A model generated the notes under the pieces. It worked only from the letters and a program-made list of their open reading frames with translations. It was not told the DNA's origin and did not search any database. A program made the translations under genes and the position numbers. Positions 39,782 to 49,127 of a stretch of DNA of 64,000 nt are shown here, in pieces. Origin of the DNA: Ruminococcus sp. (GTDB lineage: Bacteria; Bacillota; Clostridia; Oscillospirales; Ruminococcaceae); assembly GCA_017441505.1 (NCBI GenBank), contig JAFRXL010000043.1, positions 124,001 to 188,000 of the forward strand, in the 5' to 3' direction. Each line of letters opens with the position of its first letter. The stretch's first letter is position 1.

Positions 39782-40770
39782 TGAAGTATAAACTAAGGAC
39801 CGACAGGGTATTTTTAGTCGTTATTATTTTAATTGCGGCTATCATGCTTTGCCGATGCGTAAAGAGATCTCATTCATCTGATGAGAAGAAAAGTACAAAA
39901 GTACAAAAAATAGTAACATCTGAGACTACAACACCACTGGTGACAGCAAGTCCCACAACGACGACCACTCCTGTAACGACATTTGCAAAGGTAGATTATC
40001 CGACTTGTGAAGCTGCTGCTTTGTACTGTGTTGAGGATAAACAGATATTATACAGTGATAAAATAAATGAAAGAGTGTCTCCGGCAAGTCTTACCAAACT
40101 GCTGACCGCTATAACAGCATTGAAGTATGTCAGAAGCAATGAGATATGCACTGTTGGCTCGGAGCAAAGCATGGTACAGCCATATTCAAGTCTTTGCGGA
40201 CTTGAACTGTATGATACACTTTCAATGCACGATCTTATAACAGGTCTACTGATGTCGTCCGGTAACGATGCTGCATATGCGATAGCAGCTTCAACAGCAT
40301 ATTCGTTGAATAATTCTGATATGACCGACTATGAGGCTGTTGACTATTTTGTTGACCTTATGAATAAAACAGCAGCTGATATAGGCATGAGAGATAGTCA
40401 CTTTACTACTCCGGACGGTTGGGACGATTCCGGACAATATGTAACAGCCGCTGACCTTATCAAACTTGCAGAATATGCGTTGTCTGTCAATGAGATCAAA
40501 AAAATTGTCGGCACTGCACAGACTACTGCTTATACATCTGAGGGAAAGGCTTTTAACTGGACCAATTCAAACCTTTTTCTCGATGTCAACAGCGAATACT
40601 ACTCAAGCAATGTATTCGGAATGAAAACCGGTACTACACTTTATGCCGGATATTCACTCATTACTGCTTTTGAATCACACGGAAAGACCTATGTTTCTGT
40701 TGTTGCAGGATGTCAGTCAGACGAAGACAGATATGAACTGTCTCAAAAACTTATGGATTATGTAAAATAA
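39781..40770 (+). CDS. dacA: D-alanyl-D-alanine carboxypeptidase (penicillin-binding protein 5/6 type)
   Basis: 329 residues. An N-terminal transmembrane helix (FLVVIILIAAIMLC) and a Thr-rich linker precede an S11 peptidase domain with all three active-site motifs: SxxK in SPASLTKL (Ser103, Lys106), SGN in MSSGNDAA (160-162) and KTG in MKTGTT (282-284). It trims the terminal D-Ala of peptidoglycan stem peptides on the outer face of the membrane. It lacks the long C-terminal PBP5 domain and anchor of classical DacA, the anchor here being N-terminal. Confidence 0.92.
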   Translation: MKYKLRTDRVFLVVIILIAAIMLCRCVKRSHSSDEKKSTKVQKIVTSETTTPLVTASPTTTTTPVTTFAKVDYPTCEAAALYCVEDKQILYSDKINERVSPASLTKLLTAITALKYVRSNEICTVGSEQSMVQPYSSLCGLELYDTLSMHDLITGLLMSSGNDAAYAIAASTAYSLNNSDMTDYEAVDYFVDLMNKTAADIGMRDSHFTTPDGWDDSGQYVTAADLIKLAEYALSVNEIKKIVGTAQTTAYTSEGKAFNWTNSNLFLDVNSEYYSSNVFGMKTGTTLYAGYSLITAFESHGKTYVSVVAGCQSDEDRYELSQKLMDYVK

Positions 40771-40772
40771 AT

Positions 40773-40812
40773 AAAGCTGTATATTTACATGGAGATGTGA
40801 ATATACAGCTTT
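40773..40812 (+). terminator. Terminator of dacA
   Basis: AAAGCTGTATATT (40773-40785) pairs with AATATACAGCTTT (40800-40812), followed by TT and an A/T-rich tail. Confidence 0.8.
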
Positions 40813-40850
40813 TTAATATTCTTTCAGAATTCTTTTCTATCCATAAAAAT

Positions 40851-40873
40851 AAGTCCTCAAAGAATGAGGACTT
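40851..40873 (-). terminator. Terminator of the tRNA-Pro gene
   Basis: AAGTCCTCA/TGAGGACTT stem; on the minus strand ATTTTTATGG follows, just past the tRNA 3' end. Confidence 0.75.
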
Positions 40874-40878
40874 AAACA

Positions 40879-40955
40879 TGGTCGAGGTGACAGGATTCGA
40901 ACCTGCGGCCCCTACGTCCCGAACGTAGTACTCTACCAAACTGAGCCACACCTCG
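40879..40955 (-). tRNA. tRNA-Pro (anticodon CGG)
   Basis: 77 nt including an encoded CCA. Acceptor CGAGGTG/CACCTCG with discriminator A; D-arm with GGCTCAG and GGTAGAG; anticodon arm CTACG-TTCGGGA-CGTAG giving CGG; T-arm GGTTCGAATCC. A complete cloverleaf on the minus strand. Confidence 0.95.
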
Positions 40956-41124
40956 ACAGCTTTATTATTATACACCATATTTGATAAAAAGTCAATAGCT
41001 GATGCGGAACAAAGAATTATTTTTATTTTTTATCTAAAAGTCAGGATTAAAAAGAAGCTATTTTAGATATTGACAATCATCTGACAAAGTTATATAATTA
41101 TGAGAGTTGAACGGAGGTAATAAA

Positions 41125-41910
41125 ATGGCGGTTATATTTTTTGATATTGACGGAACTCTTGTTACTGAGGACGAAAGAGCGATAATACCTGAAAGTACAA
41201 GGGCTGCTATAGCGGAGACAAGACGCAGGGGGAATCTGACTTTTGTTAACAGTGGAAGGACTGCATTCAATATAAGTCCGAGGGTAAAGGAGCTTGGATT
41301 TGACGGATATTTATGTGGATGCGGAACTCATATAGAGTACAAAGGCGAAGTGATTTTTTCGAGTACACTTGAACAGTCATTTTGCCGTAAGGTAGCGGAA
41401 ATAGTAAGAAAGTGCAATATCACACCGGTATACGAGCATAGGGACGGTTATTTCTTTGATGAAGAAGCTGTGATGACAGAGGGACTTCGTTATTTTATGG
41501 AAGTATTTGTTAACAGTGGCATAGATGTATCTGGACGAGTAGAGGACGATGACTTTGTATTTGATAAGTTTGTAGTCTGGGTGAACGATAAGACTGATTT
41601 TGAGATGTTCAAACGAGAGATAAGTCCGTACTTTGAGATAATAGACCGAGGCGAAGGATTCTATGAGAATGTACCTCATGGATACTCTAAGGCTACAGCG
41701 ATAGAGAAGATACTGAAAAAGCTCAATATTCCAATAGATGAGGCATATGCGATAGGGGACAGTATGAATGATCTGCCGATGCTGCAAGCAGTTCCGAACA
41801 GCATAGCAATGGGCGGAGCTGAAAAAATATATCCTTATGTTTCATACATTACAACTCCGATTGAAGAAGACGGGATAGCAAATGCACTTAGACATTTTGG
41901 ACTGATTTAA
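41125..41910 (+). CDS. Cof-type HAD-IIB phosphatase
   Basis: 261 residues. Motif I FFDIDGTLVTED, motif II FVNSGRTAFN, and motif III with GYSKATAIEKIL and AIGDSMNDLPML. The C2B cap is typical of sugar-phosphate or flavin-phosphate phosphatases; the substrate is unknown. ATG 41125 is chosen because GGAGG lies just upstream; a frame from 41107 lacks a ribosome site. Confidence 0.9.
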   Translation: MAVIFFDIDGTLVTEDERAIIPESTRAAIAETRRRGNLTFVNSGRTAFNISPRVKELGFDGYLCGCGTHIEYKGEVIFSSTLEQSFCRKVAEIVRKCNITPVYEHRDGYFFDEEAVMTEGLRYFMEVFVNSGIDVSGRVEDDDFVFDKFVVWVNDKTDFEMFKREISPYFEIIDRGEGFYENVPHGYSKATAIEKILKKLNIPIDEAYAIGDSMNDLPMLQAVPNSIAMGGAEKIYPYVSYITTPIEEDGIANALRHFGLI

Positions 41911-41938
41911 TTTTTTAAAAAAATAGGAGATGCGACAA

Positions 41939-42382
41939 TTGAAGAAAATAAGTAAAGGAGCAGCAGTAGTACTTATAGTAATTGCAATAATAATCGTTAT
42001 TGTAATTAAGCACAATTCGCATCCACCAAAGATGCATGACATTACTTTAGTTCGTGTGGAATATAATCAAAGAATCGCAAAGCTGCTCTCATTAAGACCT
42101 CAAATTGAAATAGAAGACGATGAACAAATCGAAAAACTTGTGGACTGCTTTAATGCAAGATCATCTTACGAAACAGGCTGTGATTGTCCTTCACACGACA
42201 TAATTATACATTTTATCTCAGATAAAAAAGAGTATACATATAACATTGGTATTACAGGAGATGTACGAATACAGTACTCTGAAAATCCGGATAAAGATAT
42301 AGTCGGGATCGATATTGATCGAATCATAGCGGTTTTAAAGCAGGTTCCGGGGGATGAAAAACTAAAATATCCAATAGAGTGA
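41939..42382 (+). CDS. Small membrane-anchored protein of unknown function
   Basis: 147 residues: one N-terminal transmembrane helix (AAVVLIVIAIIIVIVI) and an outer domain of about 115 residues with two Cys close together (GCDCPSH). No known domain recognised. AGGAG abuts the ATG at 41930 with no spacing, so the TTG at 41939, nine bases after AGGAG, is the more likely start. It follows the HAD gene by 28 nt. Confidence 0.65.
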   Translation: MKKISKGAAVVLIVIAIIIVIVIKHNSHPPKMHDITLVRVEYNQRIAKLLSLRPQIEIEDDEQIEKLVDCFNARSSYETGCDCPSHDIIIHFISDKKEYTYNIGITGDVRIQYSENPDKDIVGIDIDRIIAVLKQVPGDEKLKYPIE

Positions 42383-42454
42383 TTTGATTACCGAGACATT
42401 TTTTGTTTCAGTACTTTCTTATATATATTATATATAACCTCATATAAATAATTG

Positions 42455-42481
42455 ACCCGAAGCACTTAAAGTGCTTCGGGT
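42455..42481. terminator. Terminator between the small membrane gene and GH9
   Basis: ACCCGAAGCACTT/AAGTGCTTCGGGT, a nearly perfect stem with TTTT on the plus side; the genes converge here. Confidence 0.85.
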
Positions 42482-42495
42482 TTTGAGATTTTGGC

Positions 42496-45357
42496 TTATT
42501 TAGCATCCTTAGGATCAAGTGATTTTACGACCTTGATAAGGTACATCTGTATCTGGAGAGCATCTCTATTAGTGATGCCGCTTGTTCCGTTTTCATAAAC
42601 GTCAGCATTGTAGCTTCCGTCAGAAGTTAAGTGATTTTTATCTGTACCATTCTCACCGAACTCATCAGAATTAGCAAGTGACTGCATTATAAGAACAGAG
42701 TCATTCATCTTAACGTCACCGCTGCAGTTAGCATCGCCCCAAACAACATTCTTTGGTGCCGGCTCAGCCTTGACATCATCAGGAGTTGTACCGTCAGGCT
42801 CAACACCCCAAACGAGCTTGTTATCAGCGTAGAGAGTGATTCTGTCTGTTATAGCAGCTGCTTCGTTGTCATCAGCGAATGAAACGAGGTCATTATAGCT
42901 GTAGTCGTTCTTTGAATCCCACTTAGGATAGATATTCTTTTCAGGATCCATTTTAGTAGTAAGAGCGAACTGGTAAACACGGCTGCCGTAGAAGTCGCAG
43001 TCTTTCCACTGAACATCGATGTAGTAAGTACCCTTATCATCGTACTTGAAAGGACCTGTGAATTTAGCTTCGTTTTTACCGTCTGAATAGCTCTTTTCCT
43101 GATCGTAGTCGATGCGAGGAACGATATAGTCGATACCATATCCCTGTTCTTCGAGCTCAGAGATATTGAAGTAATATCTTGCTCTGATGTCGCTTTCAAA
43201 CTTCGGAGGATCGATAGTTCTGTTGTAAACAACTAATTTAAGCTGAACGCTGCTGTCCTGTTCCTGATTCTTACCACCTGCAACGTAGAGACCAACAGGA
43301 AGCGGATTACCGTCTTTATCAACCTGATCGAATCCGTTCTTAGCATTTTTGGACATATCGAAGTCAGGGATAATGTGGTTCTTATCTTCGAGTTCCTTGC
43401 CCTTAGCACCGTAGAAGTAGTAGAGACCAGCGAGGTCGCCGCAGAAAGCAGCATTGTAGTCGTCAGTAACTTCGTTGTAGATGTATTCCTTAGTTTCATC
43501 GAGGTGGTAGTCGTTGAGGTCAGGACCGCCGACGAGAGCACCCCAGAGAGTGTGTACCTGTGCTATCGGGTCATCCATGCTCTGCTTAGCTGAGCAGTGA
43601 GATGAACGGTGGTGTGGGAGAGTAGCATAGCTGTTCTCGTAACCAACTTCGTAAGAATAGCCCATCGGGTTGTCGCCGAGGATGTATTCCATCTGATCCT
43701 TAGCCCATCTTGCGAACTTGAGGTCGCCTGTTTCCTTAGCATAAACCATAGCCTGAAGTCCGGCAGCAGTATTATAACGAGCACTACCGTAACCGGCAAC
43801 AACAGCCCAGCCGTTAGGTGATTTAGCGATATAGTTACCCGGTTTTTCTTCGAGATCAGGGATCTGGTCGTAAGTGAAAGGCATATTCCAGAGGAAGTCG
43901 TCCATACCGAAGTACTTATGACCTGTAACTTCGGTGAACTGCTTTCTCATAGGCTTAACTTTAGTTACATTGCCCTTTTCATCTTTCTGTTCGAGTTCCT
44001 TGCCTGCCTCTACAGCAGCAGCTGTCTCAGGGCTTACACCTGACCAGAATTCGAGGTTCCAGTTGAAGATATACCAGTCACGGGCTGTATTTGTAACAGG
44101 AGCGAGCTTAGCGAAAACGCCGCCCCATACGGTATCCCAGCAGTGTACCCAGATGTTCTGCCAGCAGTTACCTGTATCGGTCATGATACGCTTGAGGTAG
44201 CCAACATAAGGATAAGCACCCTTATCGTTAGGAGCAGACTCATCTACAGCGACGATATGATCGATATAGTCATAATTTTCTGTACAGTAGTAGAGCCATA
44301 CAGCAGCCCATGAGAGCTCATCATAGTCGTAGCTTGAAGTATAGAAACCACCGTCGTAGCCGAGGCTGAGGCAGTTAGGCGTTGTACCAGGAGTCCATGT
44401 CTCCATATGGGTCTCTCTTGCGAACTCATAGAGAGCCTTAGCGTATTTTAGGCACTTTTCAGCATAAGCCTTATCAGTGTCCTTGAAGTTGAGGTAGTTT
44501 ACAGCAAGAGAAGCAGCTGCACCGGCACACTGGTCGGAAGCAGGCATTTCTGTTGTAGCAAAGTAAGCAGGACGCTTAACACCGCATGAAGAGGACGCTA
44601 CTACGGTACCGTCGACCTGAAGCTCAGGAGGACACCAGTAGTTATGGTCGTTATTACCTTCGCCGACCTGATAACAGTAAGCAACAACTTTTCCGTCATC
44701 ATCGAGGAAAGTAGCCTTCATGAAGTAGTCGTTTATCCAGCGGAGCTCATCCTCAACGTGCTTATCAAGACCGAGCTCTTTATATGCTTCTGGGAACTCG
44801 TAGTAACCCCAACCAAGAGTTGAAGCGGAGTAACTTCCCGGAAGACCGAACTTAACGTGGTCTCCGGCATCGTGCCAGCCGCCGGTAAGGTCGAGAGTAC
44901 CGTTACCGTCAGGATCGAGATATTTTTTATTTGCATCGATGAACTTCTGGGACATATTTACGCCGACGTAAAGAGAGGGATCTGTAGAACCGTCCTCAGG
45001 CTTAGCTTTACCGCTGTCTCCTGTACCGGTACCCTGACCGTCACCGAGTTCTTCGTCAGTTTTACCTTTATTGACTTTTGGCATAGGATTCATAGGCTGA
45101 AGAGGGATCTCTGCGTCTTTAATGTGGCAATCGCCTCTCCATGAGTAGTAGCCGTCTTCAGCGACTTCATCACCGCATTTATTGGCATCATAGAAACAGA
45201 GGGCGAGCTGAAGAGCCTCAGCAAAGTTATCGTAGTTGTTTGGATTCTCAGGATCTACATATGCAGCATTACCTGTAGCTGGTATGCAGTTAGTCACGAG
45301 CATAGCGGCTGTAGACAGAGCTGCAACAGTTTTTTTGAAAAATCCCGTCTTATTCAT
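42496..45357 (-). CDS. GH9 endoglucanase with CBM3c-like module and dockerin
   Basis: A secreted 953-residue cellulase. Signal peptide (1-31); an N-terminal region of about 100 residues, partly Gly/Thr/Asp linker; GH9 catalytic domain with the Asp pair in GGWHDAGDHVKF (163, 166), the His motif PHHRSSH (about 581-587) and the acid Glu629 in YNEVTDDYNAAF. Residues about 690-805 match the CBM3c module that makes GH9 theme-B enzymes processive. A C-terminal dockerin (about 872-945; GDANCSGDVKMNDSVLIM, then YNADVYENGTSGITNRD) has a long insertion between its halves. RBS AAAGGACAG. It starts 22 nt after the TrpR-like gene, so the two may be one operon. Confidence 0.92.
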   Translation of the reverse strand: MNKTGFFKKTVAALSTAAMLVTNCIPATGNAAYVDPENPNNYDNFAEALQLALCFYDANKCGDEVAEDGYYSWRGDCHIKDAEIPLQPMNPMPKVNKGKTDEELGDGQGTGTGDSGKAKPEDGSTDPSLYVGVNMSQKFIDANKKYLDPDGNGTLDLTGGWHDAGDHVKFGLPGSYSASTLGWGYYEFPEAYKELGLDKHVEDELRWINDYFMKATFLDDDGKVVAYCYQVGEGNNDHNYWCPPELQVDGTVVASSSCGVKRPAYFATTEMPASDQCAGAAASLAVNYLNFKDTDKAYAEKCLKYAKALYEFARETHMETWTPGTTPNCLSLGYDGGFYTSSYDYDELSWAAVWLYYCTENYDYIDHIVAVDESAPNDKGAYPYVGYLKRIMTDTGNCWQNIWVHCWDTVWGGVFAKLAPVTNTARDWYIFNWNLEFWSGVSPETAAAVEAGKELEQKDEKGNVTKVKPMRKQFTEVTGHKYFGMDDFLWNMPFTYDQIPDLEEKPGNYIAKSPNGWAVVAGYGSARYNTAAGLQAMVYAKETGDLKFARWAKDQMEYILGDNPMGYSYEVGYENSYATLPHHRSSHCSAKQSMDDPIAQVHTLWGALVGGPDLNDYHLDETKEYIYNEVTDDYNAAFCGDLAGLYYFYGAKGKELEDKNHIIPDFDMSKNAKNGFDQVDKDGNPLPVGLYVAGGKNQEQDSSVQLKLVVYNRTIDPPKFESDIRARYYFNISELEEQGYGIDYIVPRIDYDQEKSYSDGKNEAKFTGPFKYDDKGTYYIDVQWKDCDFYGSRVYQFALTTKMDPEKNIYPKWDSKNDYSYNDLVSFADDNEAAAITDRITLYADNKLVWGVEPDGTTPDDVKAEPAPKNVVWGDANCSGDVKMNDSVLIMQSLANSDEFGENGTDKNHLTSDGSYNADVYENGTSGITNRDALQIQMYLIKVVKSLDPKDAK

Positions 45358-45379
45358 TCAGATACTGTCCTTTCCCGGT

Positions 45380-45685
45380 TTATTTTTTGGATTTAGATTT
45401 ATCGGCAAGACGCTTAAAGACCATTTCGTAACCGTCATTACCGTCTTTGAGGGAACGGTTGACACGGCTTATCGTCGCTGTGCTTGCACCGGTTTCGGTG
45501 ACGATGCTGTTATAGACTCTGTGCTCGTCGAGCAATTTAGCGACCTGAAGTCTCTGGGCGAAAGCTTTCAGTTCGATGCTTGTGCAGAGGTCATCAAAGA
45601 ATTTATAGCAGTCATCAACATTTTCGAGAGTAAGGATAGCCTCAAAGAGGAGATCCATACTTTCTGATCTAATCTTGTCGATCAT
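45380..45685 (-). CDS. TrpR-like transcriptional regulator, YerC/YecD family
   Basis: 101 residues. The all-helical TrpR-superfamily fold: ILTLENVDDCYKFFDDL, then ELKAFAQRLQVAKLLDE, and the helix-turn-helix VTETGASTATISRVNRSL. YerC proteins are widespread in Firmicutes and their ligand is not settled. Here it lies 22 nt ahead of a GH9 cellulase gene, a context that suggests it is either co-expressed with or regulates it. Five GTAAAG(T) boxes lie upstream. Confidence 0.9.
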   Translation of the reverse strand: MIDKIRSESMDLLFEAILTLENVDDCYKFFDDLCTSIELKAFAQRLQVAKLLDEHRVYNSIVTETGASTATISRVNRSLKDGNDGYEMVFKRLADKSKSKK

Positions 45686-45711
45686 AGTAATACTCCAATC
45701 TGCCGTAAGGC

Positions 45712-45875
45712 GTAAAGTTAACGATTTTATACTTTACATTTTAACACATTATCTCGCAAAAGTAAAGTAGTTTTGCAGACAAAAATGCAATAAAATAAAA
45801 ATCGATATATGACTATACACCTTTGAGTATATGATACCATATTATAAACAAAAAGTAAAGATTTTTTTGTAAAGT
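45712..45875. promoter_or_regulatory. Cluster of GTAAAG(T) boxes upstream of the TrpR-like gene
   Basis: GTAAAGT at 45712-45718, 45762-45768 and 45869-45875, its complement ACTTTAC at 45731-45737, and GTAAAGA at 45855-45860. The first two form an inverted repeat. The intergenic stretch 45686-46079 otherwise holds only A/T-rich DNA and the lon promoter. Confidence 0.45.
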
Positions 45876-45985
45876 TCGCAAAAATTGGCTGATATCCACA
45901 AATATGAGCAAAAAATGTATTGAGTTTGGTTAAAGGAAGGTTAAAATAATACTTAAATCATATAAATATACCAGCATATTACCAC

Positions 45986-46014
45986 TTGCAATTTATATAA
46001 GTTTATAGTATAAT
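45986..46014 (+). promoter_or_regulatory. Sigma-A promoter of lon
   Basis: TTGCAA (45986-45991), 17-nt spacer, TATAAT (46009-46014). Confidence 0.7.
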
Positions 46015-46079
46015 GGTATTACCGAGTTTGTCGGTATTGAAAGGATAAATAAGATAACGATAGAAATGTGGTGAAGTAA

Positions 46080-48425
46080 ATGGAACAAACCATTAAAAGC
46101 GATAAAAATACAGAGACCGGGAATGTTTTTTATACTATAGCAATGAGGGGACTTGTTGCGTTCCCGAAAATGGTGATGCATTTTGATGTATCCAGAGATA
46201 AATCCGTTAAAGCGATAGAACGTGCTCTTAAAGAGGACGGCAAGCTGTTTCTTGTAACACAGCATGAAGCTTATGTAGACGATCCGAAGTCCACAGACCT
46301 TTATAAAGTGGGCGTAGTTGCCGAGATAAAGCAGGTGCTCAAACTGCCGGACAACATAATGAAAGTCCTTGTAGAGGGCGAGTACAAAGCAAATCTTGTA
46401 CGCCTTATAGATGACGGAGAAGCACTCAAAGCCGAGATAAAGAGAAGTCCTACATATTCAAGGGCAAAATATGATGAAGTCGAGGCAGAAGCTCTCATGC
46501 GTTCTGTAAAGGACGTATTTGAGCGTTATTCCTCTTTCTTCCCAAAAATGCCAAAAGAGCTTCTTACCTCGGTTATGACACAGGATTCTCCGATAAAACT
46601 ATTTGAGACAGTAACGTTCAACTGCAACCTCAATTACAGAGATAAGCAGACTCTTCTTGAAGAATCTAATATCATAAATAAGCTCTCCGTACTTTTTGCC
46701 TGCCTCACATCAGAGGTCGAGATACTTGAACTTGAAAATCTCATAAATGAGCAGACTAAAAACAGTATCGACAAGGGACAAAAGGAGTTCTATCTCCGTG
46801 AGCAGCTCAGAGTTATACAGGAGCAGCTCGGTGAAGATGACGGCGAAGAAGCTTTCGGCTACATAAGCGATATTATGGAGCTGAAACTCGATGAAAAGAG
46901 CAAAGAGAAGCTTCTTAAAGAAGCAGATAAACTCACAAAGCTGCCTCCGTCATCTCAGGAAGCATTTGTTATAAAGAACTACCTTGATACTGTTCTTGAC
47001 CTTCCTTGGGGCAAATATACAAAGGCAAAGCTTTCTATCGAGAAAGCAGAAGCAGTGCTCGAAAAGGAGCATTATGGACTTAAAAAGGTCAAGGAGCGTA
47101 TCCTTGAATTTCTCGCAGTTCATATGCTAAATCCTGAAATAAAGGGACAGATAATCTGTCTTGCAGGCCCTCCCGGTATCGGTAAGACTTCTATTGCTAA
47201 GTCTATAGCAAAAGCAATGGGCAGGAAGTACGCAAGAGTCTCTCTCGGCGGAGTTCGTGATGAAGCAGACATAAGAGGTCACAGAAAGACCTACGTCGGA
47301 GCTATGCCCGGACGTATAATTACTGCTTTACAGCAGGCTGGCTCAGCAAATCCGCTTATACTTTTTGATGAGATAGATAAGCTTTGCAGTGATATAAAGG
47401 GCGACCCTTCATCTGCTATGCTCGAAGTCCTTGACAGTGAACAGAACAATGCTTTCAGAGATCACTTTATAGAAGTGCCTTTTGACCTCAGCAAGTGCGT
47501 ATTCATAACAACAGCCAACAATATCTCAGCTATCCCGGGACCTCTCCTCGACAGAATGGAAGTTATCGAACTTCCAAGCTACACAGCAGAGGAAAAGTTC
47601 CACATAGCTAAAGAACATCTTGTTCCTAAGCAGCTGAAGGAACACGGACTCAAAGCGTCACAGCTCAAGATAGCAGACGAGACTTTGCATGATATTATTC
47701 AGTTCTACACTAAGGAAGCAGGTGTTCGTACTCTTGAAAGAAATATCGCATCACTTTGCAGAAAGTCGGCAAAGAAGATAGCTTCCGGAGAGGCTAAGCG
47801 TATCACTATCAAGAGCAAAGACCTCCAGTCTTATCTCGGTATCAAGAAGTATCTTGCAGATATATCATCGAGAAAAGATCAGGTCGGAGTTGTAAACGGA
47901 CTTGCGTGGACGTCAGTCGGCGGAGTTCTCATGCCGCTTGAAGTGCTCGTATTGAAAGGAACAGGTAAAATTGAAGTTACCGGTTCACTTGGAGATGTAA
48001 TGAAGGAAAGTGCGAAGATAGCGGTCAGCTACGTAAGAAGCGTTGCCGACAAATACGGCATTGACCCTGATTTCTACAAGAACAATGACCTTCACATACA
48101 CGCACCGGAGGGAGCAGTCCCTAAGGACGGTCCTTCTGCCGGAGTTACCATGACTACAGCACTCGTTTCTGCACTTTCAGGTATTCCTGTGCGTTCGGAT
48201 GTAGCTATGACCGGTGAGATAACTCTCCACGGCAGAGTGCTTCCTATAGGCGGTCTTAGGGAAAAGACAATGGCTGCATACAAAGCAGGCATAAAGACAG
48301 TCCTTATTCCGGTCGATAATAAGCCTGACCTCGATGAAGTCGACGATGTTGTAAAAGAAGCTATCGAGTTCATACCTGCTGACAAGCTTGAAACAGTACT
48401 CGATACAGCACTTATCAAAAAATAA
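46080..48425 (+). CDS. lon: ATP-dependent protease La (Lon)
   Basis: 781 residues, cytoplasmic. N-terminal substrate-binding LAN domain (VAFPKMVMHFDV), coiled-coil segment with KGQKEFYLREQLRVIQEQLG, AAA+ module with Walker A GPPGIGKTSIAKS near residue 363 and Walker B LILFDEIDKL, and the C-terminal serine-lysine protease with PKDGPSAGVTM (Ser about 685) and GGLREKTMAA (Lys about 728). It degrades misfolded and regulatory proteins. Followed 18 nt later by ysxC, the usual Firmicute neighbour. Confidence 0.96.
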   Translation: MEQTIKSDKNTETGNVFYTIAMRGLVAFPKMVMHFDVSRDKSVKAIERALKEDGKLFLVTQHEAYVDDPKSTDLYKVGVVAEIKQVLKLPDNIMKVLVEGEYKANLVRLIDDGEALKAEIKRSPTYSRAKYDEVEAEALMRSVKDVFERYSSFFPKMPKELLTSVMTQDSPIKLFETVTFNCNLNYRDKQTLLEESNIINKLSVLFACLTSEVEILELENLINEQTKNSIDKGQKEFYLREQLRVIQEQLGEDDGEEAFGYISDIMELKLDEKSKEKLLKEADKLTKLPPSSQEAFVIKNYLDTVLDLPWGKYTKAKLSIEKAEAVLEKEHYGLKKVKERILEFLAVHMLNPEIKGQIICLAGPPGIGKTSIAKSIAKAMGRKYARVSLGGVRDEADIRGHRKTYVGAMPGRIITALQQAGSANPLILFDEIDKLCSDIKGDPSSAMLEVLDSEQNNAFRDHFIEVPFDLSKCVFITTANNISAIPGPLLDRMEVIELPSYTAEEKFHIAKEHLVPKQLKEHGLKASQLKIADETLHDIIQFYTKEAGVRTLERNIASLCRKSAKKIASGEAKRITIKSKDLQSYLGIKKYLADISSRKDQVGVVNGLAWTSVGGVLMPLEVLVLKGTGKIEVTGSLGDVMKESAKIAVSYVRSVADKYGIDPDFYKNNDLHIHAPEGAVPKDGPSAGVTMTTALVSALSGIPVRSDVAMTGEITLHGRVLPIGGLREKTMAAYKAGIKTVLIPVDNKPDLDEVDDVVKEAIEFIPADKLETVLDTALIKK

Positions 48426-48443
48426 AGAACAGGAGCTGATAAC

Positions 48444-49061
48444 ATGAAGCTCAATTATAACAAAGCGGAATTTACTGCTGCTTACGGAAAATTTTCACAG
48501 ATACCTGCTCCGGAGAGGATAGAGATAGCTTTTGCGGGACATTCAAATGTCGGAAAGTCGACATTGATAAACAAGCTCTTCAACAGGAAGAATCTTGCAA
48601 GAGTAAGCTCAGTACCGGGCAAAACCGCTACTATAAACTTCTATGGTCTGGAGAACATCTATTTTGTAGACCTCCCGGGATATGGCTACGCTAAGGTAGC
48701 TAAGTCTGAAAAAGAACGCTGGGCTGGACTGATAGAAGGCTACCTCAGCTCTGACCGTGACATACGTCTGGTATTTATGCTTGTGGATATGCGTCATGCC
48801 CCGACTAAAGACGACCTTCACATGATAAATTATCTTATAGACAAAGAGATGCCGTTTGTTCTTGTCCTGACTAAAGCTGACAAGCTGAACAAGACCGAAC
48901 GTGCTAAGCGTATGGAGGCTTTTAACACCGAAATACCTTACTTTGATGAAATGCACGTTATACCGTTTTCTTCACAGACTTTCGAGGGTGTCGAGGAATT
49001 GCGGTCTATCGTAGAGGATATCGCTTCCGATGAAGAACAGGAAGAGTATGCCGAAGAATGA
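48444..49061 (+). CDS. ysxC: Ribosome biogenesis GTPase YsxC/EngB
   Basis: 205 residues. G1 AGHSNVGKSTLINKL, G2/G3 with KTATINFYG and VDLPGYGYA, G4 LTKADKL, and the G5-like PFSSQT. An essential GTPase that helps assemble the 50S ribosomal subunit. Downstream of lon with 18 nt spacing, RBS AGGAG. Confidence 0.95.
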   Translation: MKLNYNKAEFTAAYGKFSQIPAPERIEIAFAGHSNVGKSTLINKLFNRKNLARVSSVPGKTATINFYGLENIYFVDLPGYGYAKVAKSEKERWAGLIEGYLSSDRDIRLVFMLVDMRHAPTKDDLHMINYLIDKEMPFVLVLTKADKLNKTERAKRMEAFNTEIPYFDEMHVIPFSSQTFEGVEELRSIVEDIASDEEQEEYAEE

Positions 49062-49127
49062 AACATTGCTTATTTCAGCAACAATGGCGTTGCTGGATAA
49101 TATATTAACCTGAAAGGATTGTTGAAT

